From: Pseudanabaena sp. BC1403
GTDB taxonomy: Bacteria > Cyanobacteriota > Cyanobacteriia > Pseudanabaenales > Pseudanabaenaceae
Reading direction: 5' to 3'
Assembly: GCF_002914585.1 (NCBI RefSeq)
Contig: NZ_PDDM01000003.1
Location: 62,001 to 126,000, forward strand
DNA: 64,000 nt
Notes under the pieces: generated by a model
Seen by the model: the letters and a program-made list of their open reading frames with translations, nothing else
Database searches by the model: none
What the model was told of the DNA's origin: nothing
Position numbers and translations under genes: made by a program
Shown: positions 54,536 through 61,149 of the stretch, piece after piece
Layout of the letters: each line of letters opens with the position of its first letter
Numbering within the stretch: the first letter of the stretch is position 1

Positions 54536-56668
54536 ATGCAATGGTTTAAATTTAACTGGCTGAGTATTAAGTCGAAACTGATTGTAATGCTGCTAACCGT
54601 GAGCAGTAGCTCGATCCTCGTGACTGCATATCTGGGTTATCAAAGCGGGAAGTCCAATTTGACCGATCGCGTATTTAATCAGTTAACCAGTGTGCGGGCT
54701 TCTAAGGCTTATCAAATCGAATCCTATTTCAAAACAATTCGCAATCATATTCAAACGCTGAGTAATGATCCTTCAGTGGGAATAGCGATCGCCGAATTTA
54801 CGAATGCATACCGACAGCTTGAAACTGTGCCATTACCAGTCGATGCATCGTCAAAACTTACTGCATATTATCAAAACGAATTTCTGCCCAAGTTAGCGCA
54901 AACAGAGCAAGGTTCTCCTGTTCTGAATTCATTTTTACCTGAAGCGATCGCGAGTAATTATCTGCAATATCATTACATCGCCAATAATTCTAATCCTATT
55001 GGCAAAAAGCATCTCTTAGACAAAGCCAATGATAGTAGTGAATATAGTCGCCTCCACGGTCGTTATCATCCGATCTTTCGGAATATTATTGAGAAATTTG
55101 GTTACTATGATTTGTTCCTAATTGATCCTGATGGCAGAATAGTTTATACAGTTTACAAAGAGACAGATTTTGCTTCTAGTCTCACTGTTGGTGCTTACAA
55201 CGAAAGCAATCTTGCCCGTCTATTTGCCTCAGTACGCCGTTCTAAAGAAAAAGACTATGCGCGGATTATCGATCTGGAGTCTTACGCTCCTTCCTATGGT
55301 GCTCCAGCCGCTTTTATTGCCGCTCCTATTTATAATCAAGATAAATTTATCGGCGTTCTCGCGATTCAAGTACCTGTTGATGAGATTAATAATGTGATGA
55401 CAGGTAATCGCAAATGGGAAGCTGATGGCTTAGGCAAAAGTGGTGAAACCTATCTAGTTGGGCCAGATTACTTAATGCGATCGGTTTCGCGATTTTTGAT
55501 TGAAACACCTGAAGAATACTTAAAAACTCTAGTTGCTTTAGGGGTAAATAACGAAACAATTAATCGGATTCGCCAATACAAGACCTCGGTTTTGGCTCAA
55601 GCTGTCAAGACTACTGCTGTTGAGGAAGCGATGATGGGTAAGCAAGATATTAAAATTATCCGTGATTATCGTGATATTCCTGTCCTGAGTTCTTACTCGC
55701 TGTTACAAATAGAAGGATTAAAATGGGCAATTCTCTCAGAAATAGATTTAGCAGAAGCCTATGCTCCGATTTATGATTTTGAAAGACAGTTAGTAATTTC
55801 GGCAACTTTGCTAATGTTGTTAGTAATTTTATTGGCAATGGTGATGGCTTCTTTATTTGTGAAGCCGATTAATCAATTAATTACCAGCGCTCGTAAAGTG
55901 GCTGCGGGGCAATTGGATGCGATCGCAGTTTTAGAAACTGAAGATGAATTTGGAGAACTCGCGCAATCTTTTAATTTAATGGTGTCGAGTTTGCACGATC
56001 AGACCGAATTAGTCGAAGAAAAAAATCGCGAAAATGAGCAATTGTTGCTAAGCATCTTTCCTGCGGCGATCGCTAAACGTCTAAAACAAGGTGAAAAGAA
56101 TATTGCCGAAAGTGCTTCTAATGTGACGGTGCTATTTTCTGATTTGACGGGCTTCTCGAAGTTGTCAGATTCTCTTACAGCTTACGAAATTGTCAGCATT
56201 CTCAACGATCTAGTCACTAGTTTTGATGAAACCGCCGATCGCTTTGGCATGGAAAAAATCAAAACCATTGGTGACAGCTATATGGCAGTCTGTGGTCTGT
56301 CGGTTCCCTATCTCGACCATGATAAACGAGCGATTGATTTTGCGCTAGAAATGCAAGCGATCGTGCGGAGGTTTAGCCAAGAGCGTGGATTCAAATTGAA
56401 TATCAGCTTAGGGATTAACTCAGGCGATATCGTTGCAGGCATCGTTGGCAGAAATAAATTTATCTATGATGTTTGGGGCGACACGATTAATATTGCTAGC
56501 GCTTTAAAGTCCGCCTGTCCTGAAGGTGCAATTTTAGTTTCTCGAGATATTTACAATCGTCTATGTGACCTCTACGAGTTTGCGCCACTAGCCACCAAAA
56601 TCGAGGATGGGGAAGTTATTTTGGAAGCGTGGCATCTCAAAAGCACGATCAAAATTAAACCAAGTTAA
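54536..56668 (+). CDS. Membrane class III cyclase-like protein, catalytic Arg replaced
   Basis: 710 residues. A first span (about 12-32) and a second (about 422-445) enclose a large Cache-type extracytoplasmic sensor. HAMP (about 445-500) and a class III cyclase domain follow. Metal Asp536 (FSDLTGF), Asp580 and substrate-type Lys576 (EKIKTIGDSY) and Asp649 (VWGDTIN) are present. The transition-state Arg expected four residues after Asn652 is Ala656 (NIASALKS). Activity may be lost, reduced or changed. The MscS channel gene with a cyclic-nucleotide fold starts 16 bases after the stop. Confidence 0.88.
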   Translation: MQWFKFNWLSIKSKLIVMLLTVSSSSILVTAYLGYQSGKSNLTDRVFNQLTSVRASKAYQIESYFKTIRNHIQTLSNDPSVGIAIAEFTNAYRQLETVPLPVDASSKLTAYYQNEFLPKLAQTEQGSPVLNSFLPEAIASNYLQYHYIANNSNPIGKKHLLDKANDSSEYSRLHGRYHPIFRNIIEKFGYYDLFLIDPDGRIVYTVYKETDFASSLTVGAYNESNLARLFASVRRSKEKDYARIIDLESYAPSYGAPAAFIAAPIYNQDKFIGVLAIQVPVDEINNVMTGNRKWEADGLGKSGETYLVGPDYLMRSVSRFLIETPEEYLKTLVALGVNNETINRIRQYKTSVLAQAVKTTAVEEAMMGKQDIKIIRDYRDIPVLSSYSLLQIEGLKWAILSEIDLAEAYAPIYDFERQLVISATLLMLLVILLAMVMASLFVKPINQLITSARKVAAGQLDAIAVLETEDEFGELAQSFNLMVSSLHDQTELVEEKNRENEQLLLSIFPAAIAKRLKQGEKNIAESASNVTVLFSDLTGFSKLSDSLTAYEIVSILNDLVTSFDETADRFGMEKIKTIGDSYMAVCGLSVPYLDHDKRAIDFALEMQAIVRRFSQERGFKLNISLGINSGDIVAGIVGRNKFIYDVWGDTINIASALKSACPEGAILVSRDIYNRLCDLYEFAPLATKIEDGEVILEAWHLKSTIKIKPS

Positions 56669-56683
56669 AAACATGACAAATCC

Positions 56684-58150
56684 ATGTTCTTAACTTCAAT
56701 TGGAAATCTCAACATGTTGCAACCTAGTACCAATCATTTATTTATTTCGGCGATCGCTTTAATTGTCGGATTGGCTCTGTCAGTAATTATTCTGGGCGAA
56801 GTCATCTATCGCCTACAACACCGCCGCCGCCCCCTTGCAGCCACATTACAAGTAGTGCGAAACTTGGTACTACCAATGCTCGCGTTCATGCTGTTTATTC
56901 AGTATGTGTTGCAACGTCCTGCTGATGATGACATTGTTAAAAGTGTCCAAACTCTATTTTGGATTTGTGTACTGCACGCGGCTTTATCGTTACTGAATGC
57001 GATCATTTTTGAGCAAGCAAAAGCTGATACTTGGCGGGCGCGAGTTCCTAAACTCTTAATTGATTTATTTCGATTGTTTTTAGTACTTTTGGGAGTAGCG
57101 ATCGTCCTTGCGAAGGTCTGGAATGCTGATCTCGCAGGATTAGTCACAGCCTTAGGCGTTAGCTCGATTGTGATTGGTTTAGCACTTCAAGATACTCTCG
57201 GCAGTGTCATGTCAGGTATTGCATTGATATTTGAGCGGCCATTTTCTGTTGGTGATTGGCTGGAAGTCGATGATTTGACGGGACAGGTGATAGATATCAA
57301 TTGGCGAGCCGTGCGGTTGCAAACCTTCGAGCGCGAAATGGTGATTATTCCCCACAAGCTGATTGGCAATGCGATTATTCGCAACTTTAGCCGTCCAATC
57401 CCTATTCATGCAGAACGAATTCGTCATGGGTTTTCCTATAATGATCCGCCCAATTTAGCAAAACATGTCCTATTGACTACGGCTCTGGAGACAGAAGGCA
57501 TTTTAAAAGACCCAGAGCCAGAGATTTTTACCATTTCCTACGATGACTTTGCGATTACCTACGAAGTAAAATTTTTTATCGATGACTATAGCAATATTGA
57601 AAGTATTCGCGATCGCTTTATGAGTCGGATCTGGTATGCCGCCCAACGTAACAACCTGACAATTCCTTTTCCCATTCGGACTCTTTATCATTTCAATGGG
57701 CCAACCTTACAGGCTAAGGGAACTACCAAAAAATTTACTGAAAGCCTGCAATCTGTACCTGCCTTTGTACCATTACAAAACCCTGATTCTGTTGCCGATG
57801 GTATTGATTTACAACATTTTGGCGCGGGTGAGAAAGTAATCTGGCAAGGAGTCAACAATAATGCGCTGTATATTGTGATCGCTGGTACGGCGATCATGTC
57901 CGTCAGCGATCGCGAGCATATCGAACATGAGCTATTAACAATCAAGACTGGCGAGTTTTTTGGTGAGATGACGCTTTTTTCTGGTGAGCTTAGTCCGATA
58001 TCAGTAACTGCGATCGAGGATTTAGAAGTGATGATGCTGTCTGCTAATGCTGTTAATCAAATGATCGATCGCCAGCCTAGTTTTGCCCGTGAAATAAGCC
58101 AGATCTTAGAAACTCGCCGTCGTGTGGTAAATACAATTCAAAAATCGTGA
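56684..58150 (+). CDS. MscS-type channel with C-terminal cyclic-nucleotide-binding domain
   Basis: 488 residues (ATG at 56684; ATG at 56714 is an alternative). Four hydrophobic segments lie before the MscS pore and beta domain (VTALGVSSIVIGLALQDTLG, FERPFSVGDWLEVDD). The last 130 residues are a cyclic-nucleotide-binding fold with FFGEMTLFSGELSPISV. Glu428 is kept, but the phosphate-binding Arg position is Ser437. The layout is that of bacterial cyclic-nucleotide-gated MscS channels (bCNG). It follows the cyclase-like gene by 16 bases, so the two are very likely cotranscribed. Confidence 0.9.
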   Translation: MFLTSIGNLNMLQPSTNHLFISAIALIVGLALSVIILGEVIYRLQHRRRPLAATLQVVRNLVLPMLAFMLFIQYVLQRPADDDIVKSVQTLFWICVLHAALSLLNAIIFEQAKADTWRARVPKLLIDLFRLFLVLLGVAIVLAKVWNADLAGLVTALGVSSIVIGLALQDTLGSVMSGIALIFERPFSVGDWLEVDDLTGQVIDINWRAVRLQTFEREMVIIPHKLIGNAIIRNFSRPIPIHAERIRHGFSYNDPPNLAKHVLLTTALETEGILKDPEPEIFTISYDDFAITYEVKFFIDDYSNIESIRDRFMSRIWYAAQRNNLTIPFPIRTLYHFNGPTLQAKGTTKKFTESLQSVPAFVPLQNPDSVADGIDLQHFGAGEKVIWQGVNNNALYIVIAGTAIMSVSDREHIEHELLTIKTGEFFGEMTLFSGELSPISVTAIEDLEVMMLSANAVNQMIDRQPSFAREISQILETRRRVVNTIQKS

Positions 58151-58152
58151 AC

Positions 58153-58197
58153 CCAAGAATTTATTGGCGGTGCAAAGCACCGCCAATAAATTCTTGG
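58153..58197 (+). terminator. Channel gene terminator
   Basis: A perfect 21-bp stem with an AAA loop (core GGCGGTGC/GCACCGCC) beginning three bases after the stop, then TTT. Confidence 0.82.
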
Positions 58198-58223
58198 ATT
58201 TTGACTTGACTACTAGCTTCCAA

Positions 58224-58272
58224 GCCAAGAATAAATGGTGCAGGGCTTTGCCCTGCACCATTTATTCTTGGC
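58224..58272. repeat. 23-bp-stem perfect palindrome upstream of hli
   Basis: GCCAAGAATAAATGGTGC opens the arm; the loop is TTT. Its outer CCAAGAAT is shared with the preceding terminator, so the two may descend from one element. Confidence 0.8.
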
Positions 58273-58386
58273 ATACCTCTTTGTATAGGCAAAGTAAAGC
58301 TTCTAAGCATACCTTTAGCTAGATTCACACTTTGAAACACTTTGTTATATTTCTTTACATAAGGAATTCACACATAGGACAAAGCA

Positions 58387-58596
58387 ATGAGCAACAGTTA
58401 TAGAGTCGATGAGCGCGGTGTTCTCAACAATTTCGCAGTTGAGCCTAAGATGTATGTTGAAGAAACCCAAAAAGCTGGTTTTACACCTTACGCAGAATTG
58501 TTGAATGGAAGATTGGCGATGATTGGTTTTGTATCTTTGCTAATCCTTGAGTTTTCTACGGGGCATGGGTTGGTTTGGTGGCTTGCTAACGTATAA
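58387..58596 (+). CDS. hli: High-light-inducible protein
   Basis: A 69-residue single-helix member of the CAB/ELIP/HLIP family that binds chlorophyll and carotenoid during stress. The chlorophyll-binding motif is in ELLNGRLAMIGFVSLLILEF, with the Glu-x-x-Asn-x-Arg arrangement. The preceding region is polar and the tail very short. An intrinsic terminator with a T6 run follows. Confidence 0.92.
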   Translation: MSNSYRVDERGVLNNFAVEPKMYVEETQKAGFTPYAELLNGRLAMIGFVSLLILEFSTGHGLVWWLANV

Positions 58597-58649
58597 GCAA
58601 TGACCGTTCCTAATCAAAATGTTTGAGATAAAGTAAAAACGATTATTCG

Positions 58650-58676
58650 ACCCTACCTTTTGGTAGGGTTTTTTAT
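58650..58676 (+). terminator. hli terminator
   Basis: ACCCTACC/GGTAGGGT stem, four-base loop, then TTTTTT. A classical intrinsic terminator. Confidence 0.9.
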
Positions 58677-58680
58677 TGCA

Positions 58681-58731
58681 AAAACCAAAAGAGAGTTGCG
58701 GCGCAAAGCGCCGCAATTCTCTTTTGGTTTT
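58681..58731. repeat. Near-perfect 24-bp-stem palindrome
   Basis: AAAACCAAAAGAGA to the GGCGC-AAA-GCGCC centre, one mismatch. Its arms are nearly those of the palindrome at 42680-42732. Confidence 0.8.
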
Positions 58732-58738
58732 GAATTTA

Positions 58739-58777
58739 TTACGAGAGAGTTTAGCCACACTTTCGGGAATTGGGATA
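58739..58777. repeat. Remnant of a family A right end
   Basis: CCACACTTTCGGGAATTGGGATA matches the end of family A; the matching left arm is degraded. Confidence 0.5.
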
Positions 58778-58796
58778 AGTAGCTAAGCAAAGTTAA

Positions 58797-58859
58797 ATTA
58801 AAAACCCGAACATCTGTACCGCCCGCTACGCGGACGGTACAGATGTTCGGGTTTTTAAT
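58797..58859. terminator. Long palindrome at the marR gene end
   Basis: ATTAAAAACCCGAACATCTG opens an arm of about 29 bp with one mismatch, loop TAC. The T-run on the minus strand follows the marR stop region, so it can terminate marR. Confidence 0.75.
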
Positions 58860-59311
58860 TATGCTAATTTACTTAATAACCGATCGCAGATTTGCTGTAA
58901 GGTTCTCGCTTCATCATCTGAGATGTGGCTAGCAAAATACTCGGAAATCCCCTCTGCATAAACTATCCACATTTTTTGTTGCATTGCTAGACCTGATTCT
59001 GTTAAGACAGCATAAGTTCCCCGTCGATCATTGGGACAGGACTTGCGATAGAGAAAGCCTGCATTTTCAAGGCGATCAACAAGGCGGGTTAGATTGCTGC
59101 GACTTAATAGAACTTTTTCAGCTAACTCACTCAATCGCAAGGAGTAATCAGGAGCTTCTTTTAGTGTGAGCATTACGTCATACCATTCCAACGGCGGCAG
59201 CTCGGCTTGAGTGATTTTTTCGGCAATGCGATCAAGCAACTTGCTATGGACGGTCAAAAGCGATCGCCAAGCTAAATTTCGTAAAGGATCTAAGGCTAAA
59301 TTAGTTGACAT
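58859..59311 (-). CDS. MarR-family transcription regulator
   Basis: About 150 residues from the ATG at 59311 (MSTNLALDPLRNLAW); the frame extends 32 codons through the operator region, which is not likely translated. The winged helix is typical: LRLSELAEKVLLSRSNLTRLVDRLENAGFLYRK and CPNDRRGTYAVLTESG. It is divergent from the GST gene, with two identical palindromes between, so it probably represses both. Ligand unknown, likely an electrophile or oxidised aromatic. Confidence 0.9.
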   Translation of the reverse strand: MSTNLALDPLRNLAWRSLLTVHSKLLDRIAEKITQAELPPLEWYDVMLTLKEAPDYSLRLSELAEKVLLSRSNLTRLVDRLENAGFLYRKSCPNDRRGTYAVLTESGLAMQQKMWIVYAEGISEYFASHISDDEARTLQQICDRLLSKLA

Positions 59312-59334
59312 GTTAACAGTATGAGAAAAAATCG

Positions 59335-59346
59335 TTGCAATTGCAA
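59335..59346. promoter_or_regulatory. MarR operator O1
   Basis: TTGCAATTGCAA, a perfect 12-bp palindrome, within a 16-base direct repeat TTGCAATTGCAATTAA. On the minus strand its TTGCAA is 17 bases from CATACT (59318-59323), a possible marR promoter, although its start site would fall almost at the ATG. Confidence 0.75.
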
Positions 59347-59370
59347 TTAAATATGCTAAATTAATATTAG

Positions 59371-59382
59371 TTGCAATTGCAA
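59371..59382. promoter_or_regulatory. MarR operator O2
   Basis: A second exact TTGCAATTGCAA, 36 bases from O1, on the GST side. It overlaps the probable -35 box of the GST promoter. Confidence 0.75.
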
Positions 59383-59404
59383 TTAATGCAAATGCAACTA
59401 TATT
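59377..59404 (+). promoter_or_regulatory. Probable promoter of the GST gene
   Basis: -35 TTGCAA (59377-59382), 16-base spacer, -10 TATATT (59399-59404). This places the transcript start about 17 bases before the ATG at 59428. Confidence 0.5.
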
Positions 59405-59427
59405 CAAATATTAATAACACTCTTGTC

Positions 59428-60090
59428 ATGTTGCCTAAACTCAAACTGATTAGCCATATTCTTTGTCCCTATGTACAGCGATCGCTAATCACCGTCATCG
59501 AAAAGCAAATACCTTGCGATCGCGAATATATTGACCTTGGCAATAAACCAGACTGGTTTCTTAAAATTTCGCCACTCGGCAAAGTTCCTCTTCTACTCGT
59601 TGATGGCGAAGTCCTATTTGAATCTGCTGTAATTTGTGAATATCTTGATGAAATCACCCCAAATTCTCTACATCCACTAGATCCTTTAACAAAAGCTAAA
59701 CATCGCTCTTGGATTGAGTTTGGATCAAATCTACTTGCAAAAATTGCGGGATTCTATGCGGCTAAAGACCAAGAGACTTTTGAAACAAAACGTTTGGATC
59801 TAATCGCAAATCTAGAAATCCTCGAAGCTCAATTAGATGCATCTCCATTTTTTGCTGGTGAAAAGTTTTCACTGATCGATGCAGTCTATGCGCCCATCTT
59901 CCGATACTTTGTCACCTTTGATCGCTATCAAAATTTTGGCTTTAGCGATCGGACTCCCAAGATTAATGCTTGGCGCAAAGCCTTGTTGGAAAGACCATCT
60001 GTACAACAAGCAGTTTCTGAAAACTATTACGATTTATTAGATGAGTTTCTCAAAAAGAGAAATAGTTTTTTAAGCGAGTTGATGAATTAG
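59428..60090 (+). CDS. Glutathione S-transferase family protein
   Basis: About 220 residues from the ATG at 59428 (MLPKLKLISHILCPYVQRS); the frame runs back into the operator. The N-terminal thioredoxin-like domain has the CPYVQR active-site region and VPLLLVDGEVLFESAVICEYLDE, the glutathione-binding Pro and Glu-Ser motif. The C-terminal all-helical domain contains SLIDAVYAPIFRY. It is expected to conjugate or reduce small electrophiles in the cytoplasm under control of the divergent MarR regulator. Confidence 0.9.
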   Translation: MLPKLKLISHILCPYVQRSLITVIEKQIPCDREYIDLGNKPDWFLKISPLGKVPLLLVDGEVLFESAVICEYLDEITPNSLHPLDPLTKAKHRSWIEFGSNLLAKIAGFYAAKDQETFETKRLDLIANLEILEAQLDASPFFAGEKFSLIDAVYAPIFRYFVTFDRYQNFGFSDRTPKINAWRKALLERPSVQQAVSENYYDLLDEFLKKRNSFLSELMN

Positions 60091-60166
60091 TAAGGTGGGC
60101 AATACCCACCCTACTAAATTCTTGTTCCCTCCCTTTTGCAAGGGGAGGGCTAGGGTGGGGTAAGTA

Positions 60167-60616
60167 TTATCTAATGTATGTTTCTAAGGAAGGTTGAAAC
60201 TCTTCCCAACGGCGGCTGACTTGCTCGTAACAGTCGGGTGGAAAGATTTTTAGATTTTGGAATAGATTTATTTCGAGATGCTGTTCCATTTTCATGAGCA
60301 GAACAAGTTCTTGGGCTGGGGCGTAGTTACCAACTGCATGTACAAGAACTGTGATCAATTCTTGATCGAGAGAAAAAGCTTGAATTGAAGTGATTAATTC
60401 TTGTTCAGCAATAAATTGGGATTTAAATGGAGTAACTTCTAAGCCTGTGTTACTGGGAGCGATCGCACTGCGATCAATATCACAAACTACGACTCCTCGA
60501 CCATTCTGCAAAAAGCCTTGCCATGCCGAATAGCCGATCATCATTAGGTTTGCGTGAATAAAGCTTTTTTGCCAATAGCCAAAATTGCCTTGCCAGTCGC
60601 TATCTTTTAACTTCAT
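60167..60616 (-). CDS. Uncharacterised protein under a cobalamin riboswitch
   Basis: 149 residues, soluble, no signal peptide or span. The N-terminal part (GNFGYWQKSFIHANLMMIGYSAWQGFLQNGRGVVVCDID) and the rest (LITVLVHAVGNYAPAQELVLLMKMEQHLEI) are not a family I can name. The start ATG at 60616 has GAGGT eight bases upstream. A B12 riboswitch precedes it on the same strand, so its product should relate to cobalamin or cobalt, or to a process that replaces a B12-dependent enzyme. No cobalamin gene is adjacent. Confidence 0.7.
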   Translation of the reverse strand: MKLKDSDWQGNFGYWQKSFIHANLMMIGYSAWQGFLQNGRGVVVCDIDRSAIAPSNTGLEVTPFKSQFIAEQELITSIQAFSLDQELITVLVHAVGNYAPAQELVLLMKMEQHLEINLFQNLKIFPPDCYEQVSRRWEEFQPSLETYIR

Positions 60617-60633
60617 CTATTACCTCGTAGATG
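60614..60633 (-). promoter_or_regulatory. Hairpin hiding the start codon and ribosome site
   Basis: On the minus strand CATCTA pairs with TAGATG around CGAGGTAA. The ATG lies in the stem and the GAGGT in the loop. It lies just downstream of the riboswitch and is the likely expression platform, acting on translation. Confidence 0.55.
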
Positions 60634-60649
60634 TAGATTTATGGATTTG

Positions 60650-60786
60650 AAATGAGCTTCGGCGGGCGTTCTGACTCTTTCTGCTGATCAACAGAAAATC
60701 ACAGTTGCGGGACAGCGTTGGATTTGCACCAATCTTTCCCCATTACTTTTAGTGACTGCTCCTCACTAAAACCGAAAGCTGAAGTA
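60650..60786 (-). ncRNA. Cobalamin (B12) riboswitch
   Basis: Read on the minus strand, the conserved aptamer core appears in order: GGGAA, then GGTGCAAATCC, TGTCCCGCAACTGTGA, and the B12-box-like GAGTCAGAACGCCCGCC. AGCTTTCGG near the start and CCGAAGCT near the end can form the closing P1 helix. A side hairpin TTTTAGTGA/TCACTAAAA is present. Boundaries are approximate. Confidence 0.9.
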
Positions 60787-60797
60787 AAAGTATAACA

Positions 60798-60946
60798 TTA
60801 GGACTTACATAGCCCTGCACTCAAGTGCGGGCTAAAAGCTCAAACCCGTTGAAACGGGTTAATTTAAACTATTCTGTAGTCCACTTCAGTGGACTTGAGC
60901 TTTGAGCCAAGAACTTGAGTTCTTGGTTTATTTGCGTAAGTCCTAA
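60798..60946. repeat. Family D repeat (149 bp, four hairpins)
   Basis: Terminal inverted repeats TTAGGACTTAC and GTAAGTCCTAA enclose four hairpins in a row: GCCCTGCACT/AGTGCGGGC, AACCCGTT/AACGGGTT, AGTCCACT/AGTGGACT and CCAAGAACT/AGTTCTTGG. Partial relatives occur at 3984-4235 and 13142-13157. Confidence 0.75.
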
Positions 60947-60984
60947 CATCTATGGGGATTGGCGATTTTTCATAGGCTGGTTTA

Positions 60985-61087
60985 GACAAAAACACAAAAT
61001 GGCTTTGTCATTTGGTACTTTTAAAACCCTTACTGGGTTTGGTTTTTAATTCGCAAAAGTGTTAGCACGCTTTCGTGAATTGGTATT
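60985..61087 (+). repeat. Family A repeat, copy 7
   Basis: AAAACACAAAATGG to GTGAATTGGTATT with the standard TTTTAAAACCCTTACTGGG spacer. Left stem decayed (TCATTTGGTAC). It lies 60 bases before the ATPase gene. Confidence 0.82.
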
Positions 61088-61149
61088 GCATCCGCTATAT
61101 TAGGATAGGCGGCATTTGATATGGCTCATCCTCATCCTAAAATCCGACT

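Noticed and set aside
59311-59407. Longer N-terminus for the MarR regulator
   Set aside because: The extra 32 codons run through the operator palindromes; the internal ATG gives the normal family start.
60614-60786. L5-L13 kissing interaction typical of cobalamin riboswitches
   Set aside because: I could not match the apparent L5 loop (TGCAAAT) to the downstream hairpin loop (CGAGGTAA) by complementarity, so I do not claim it.
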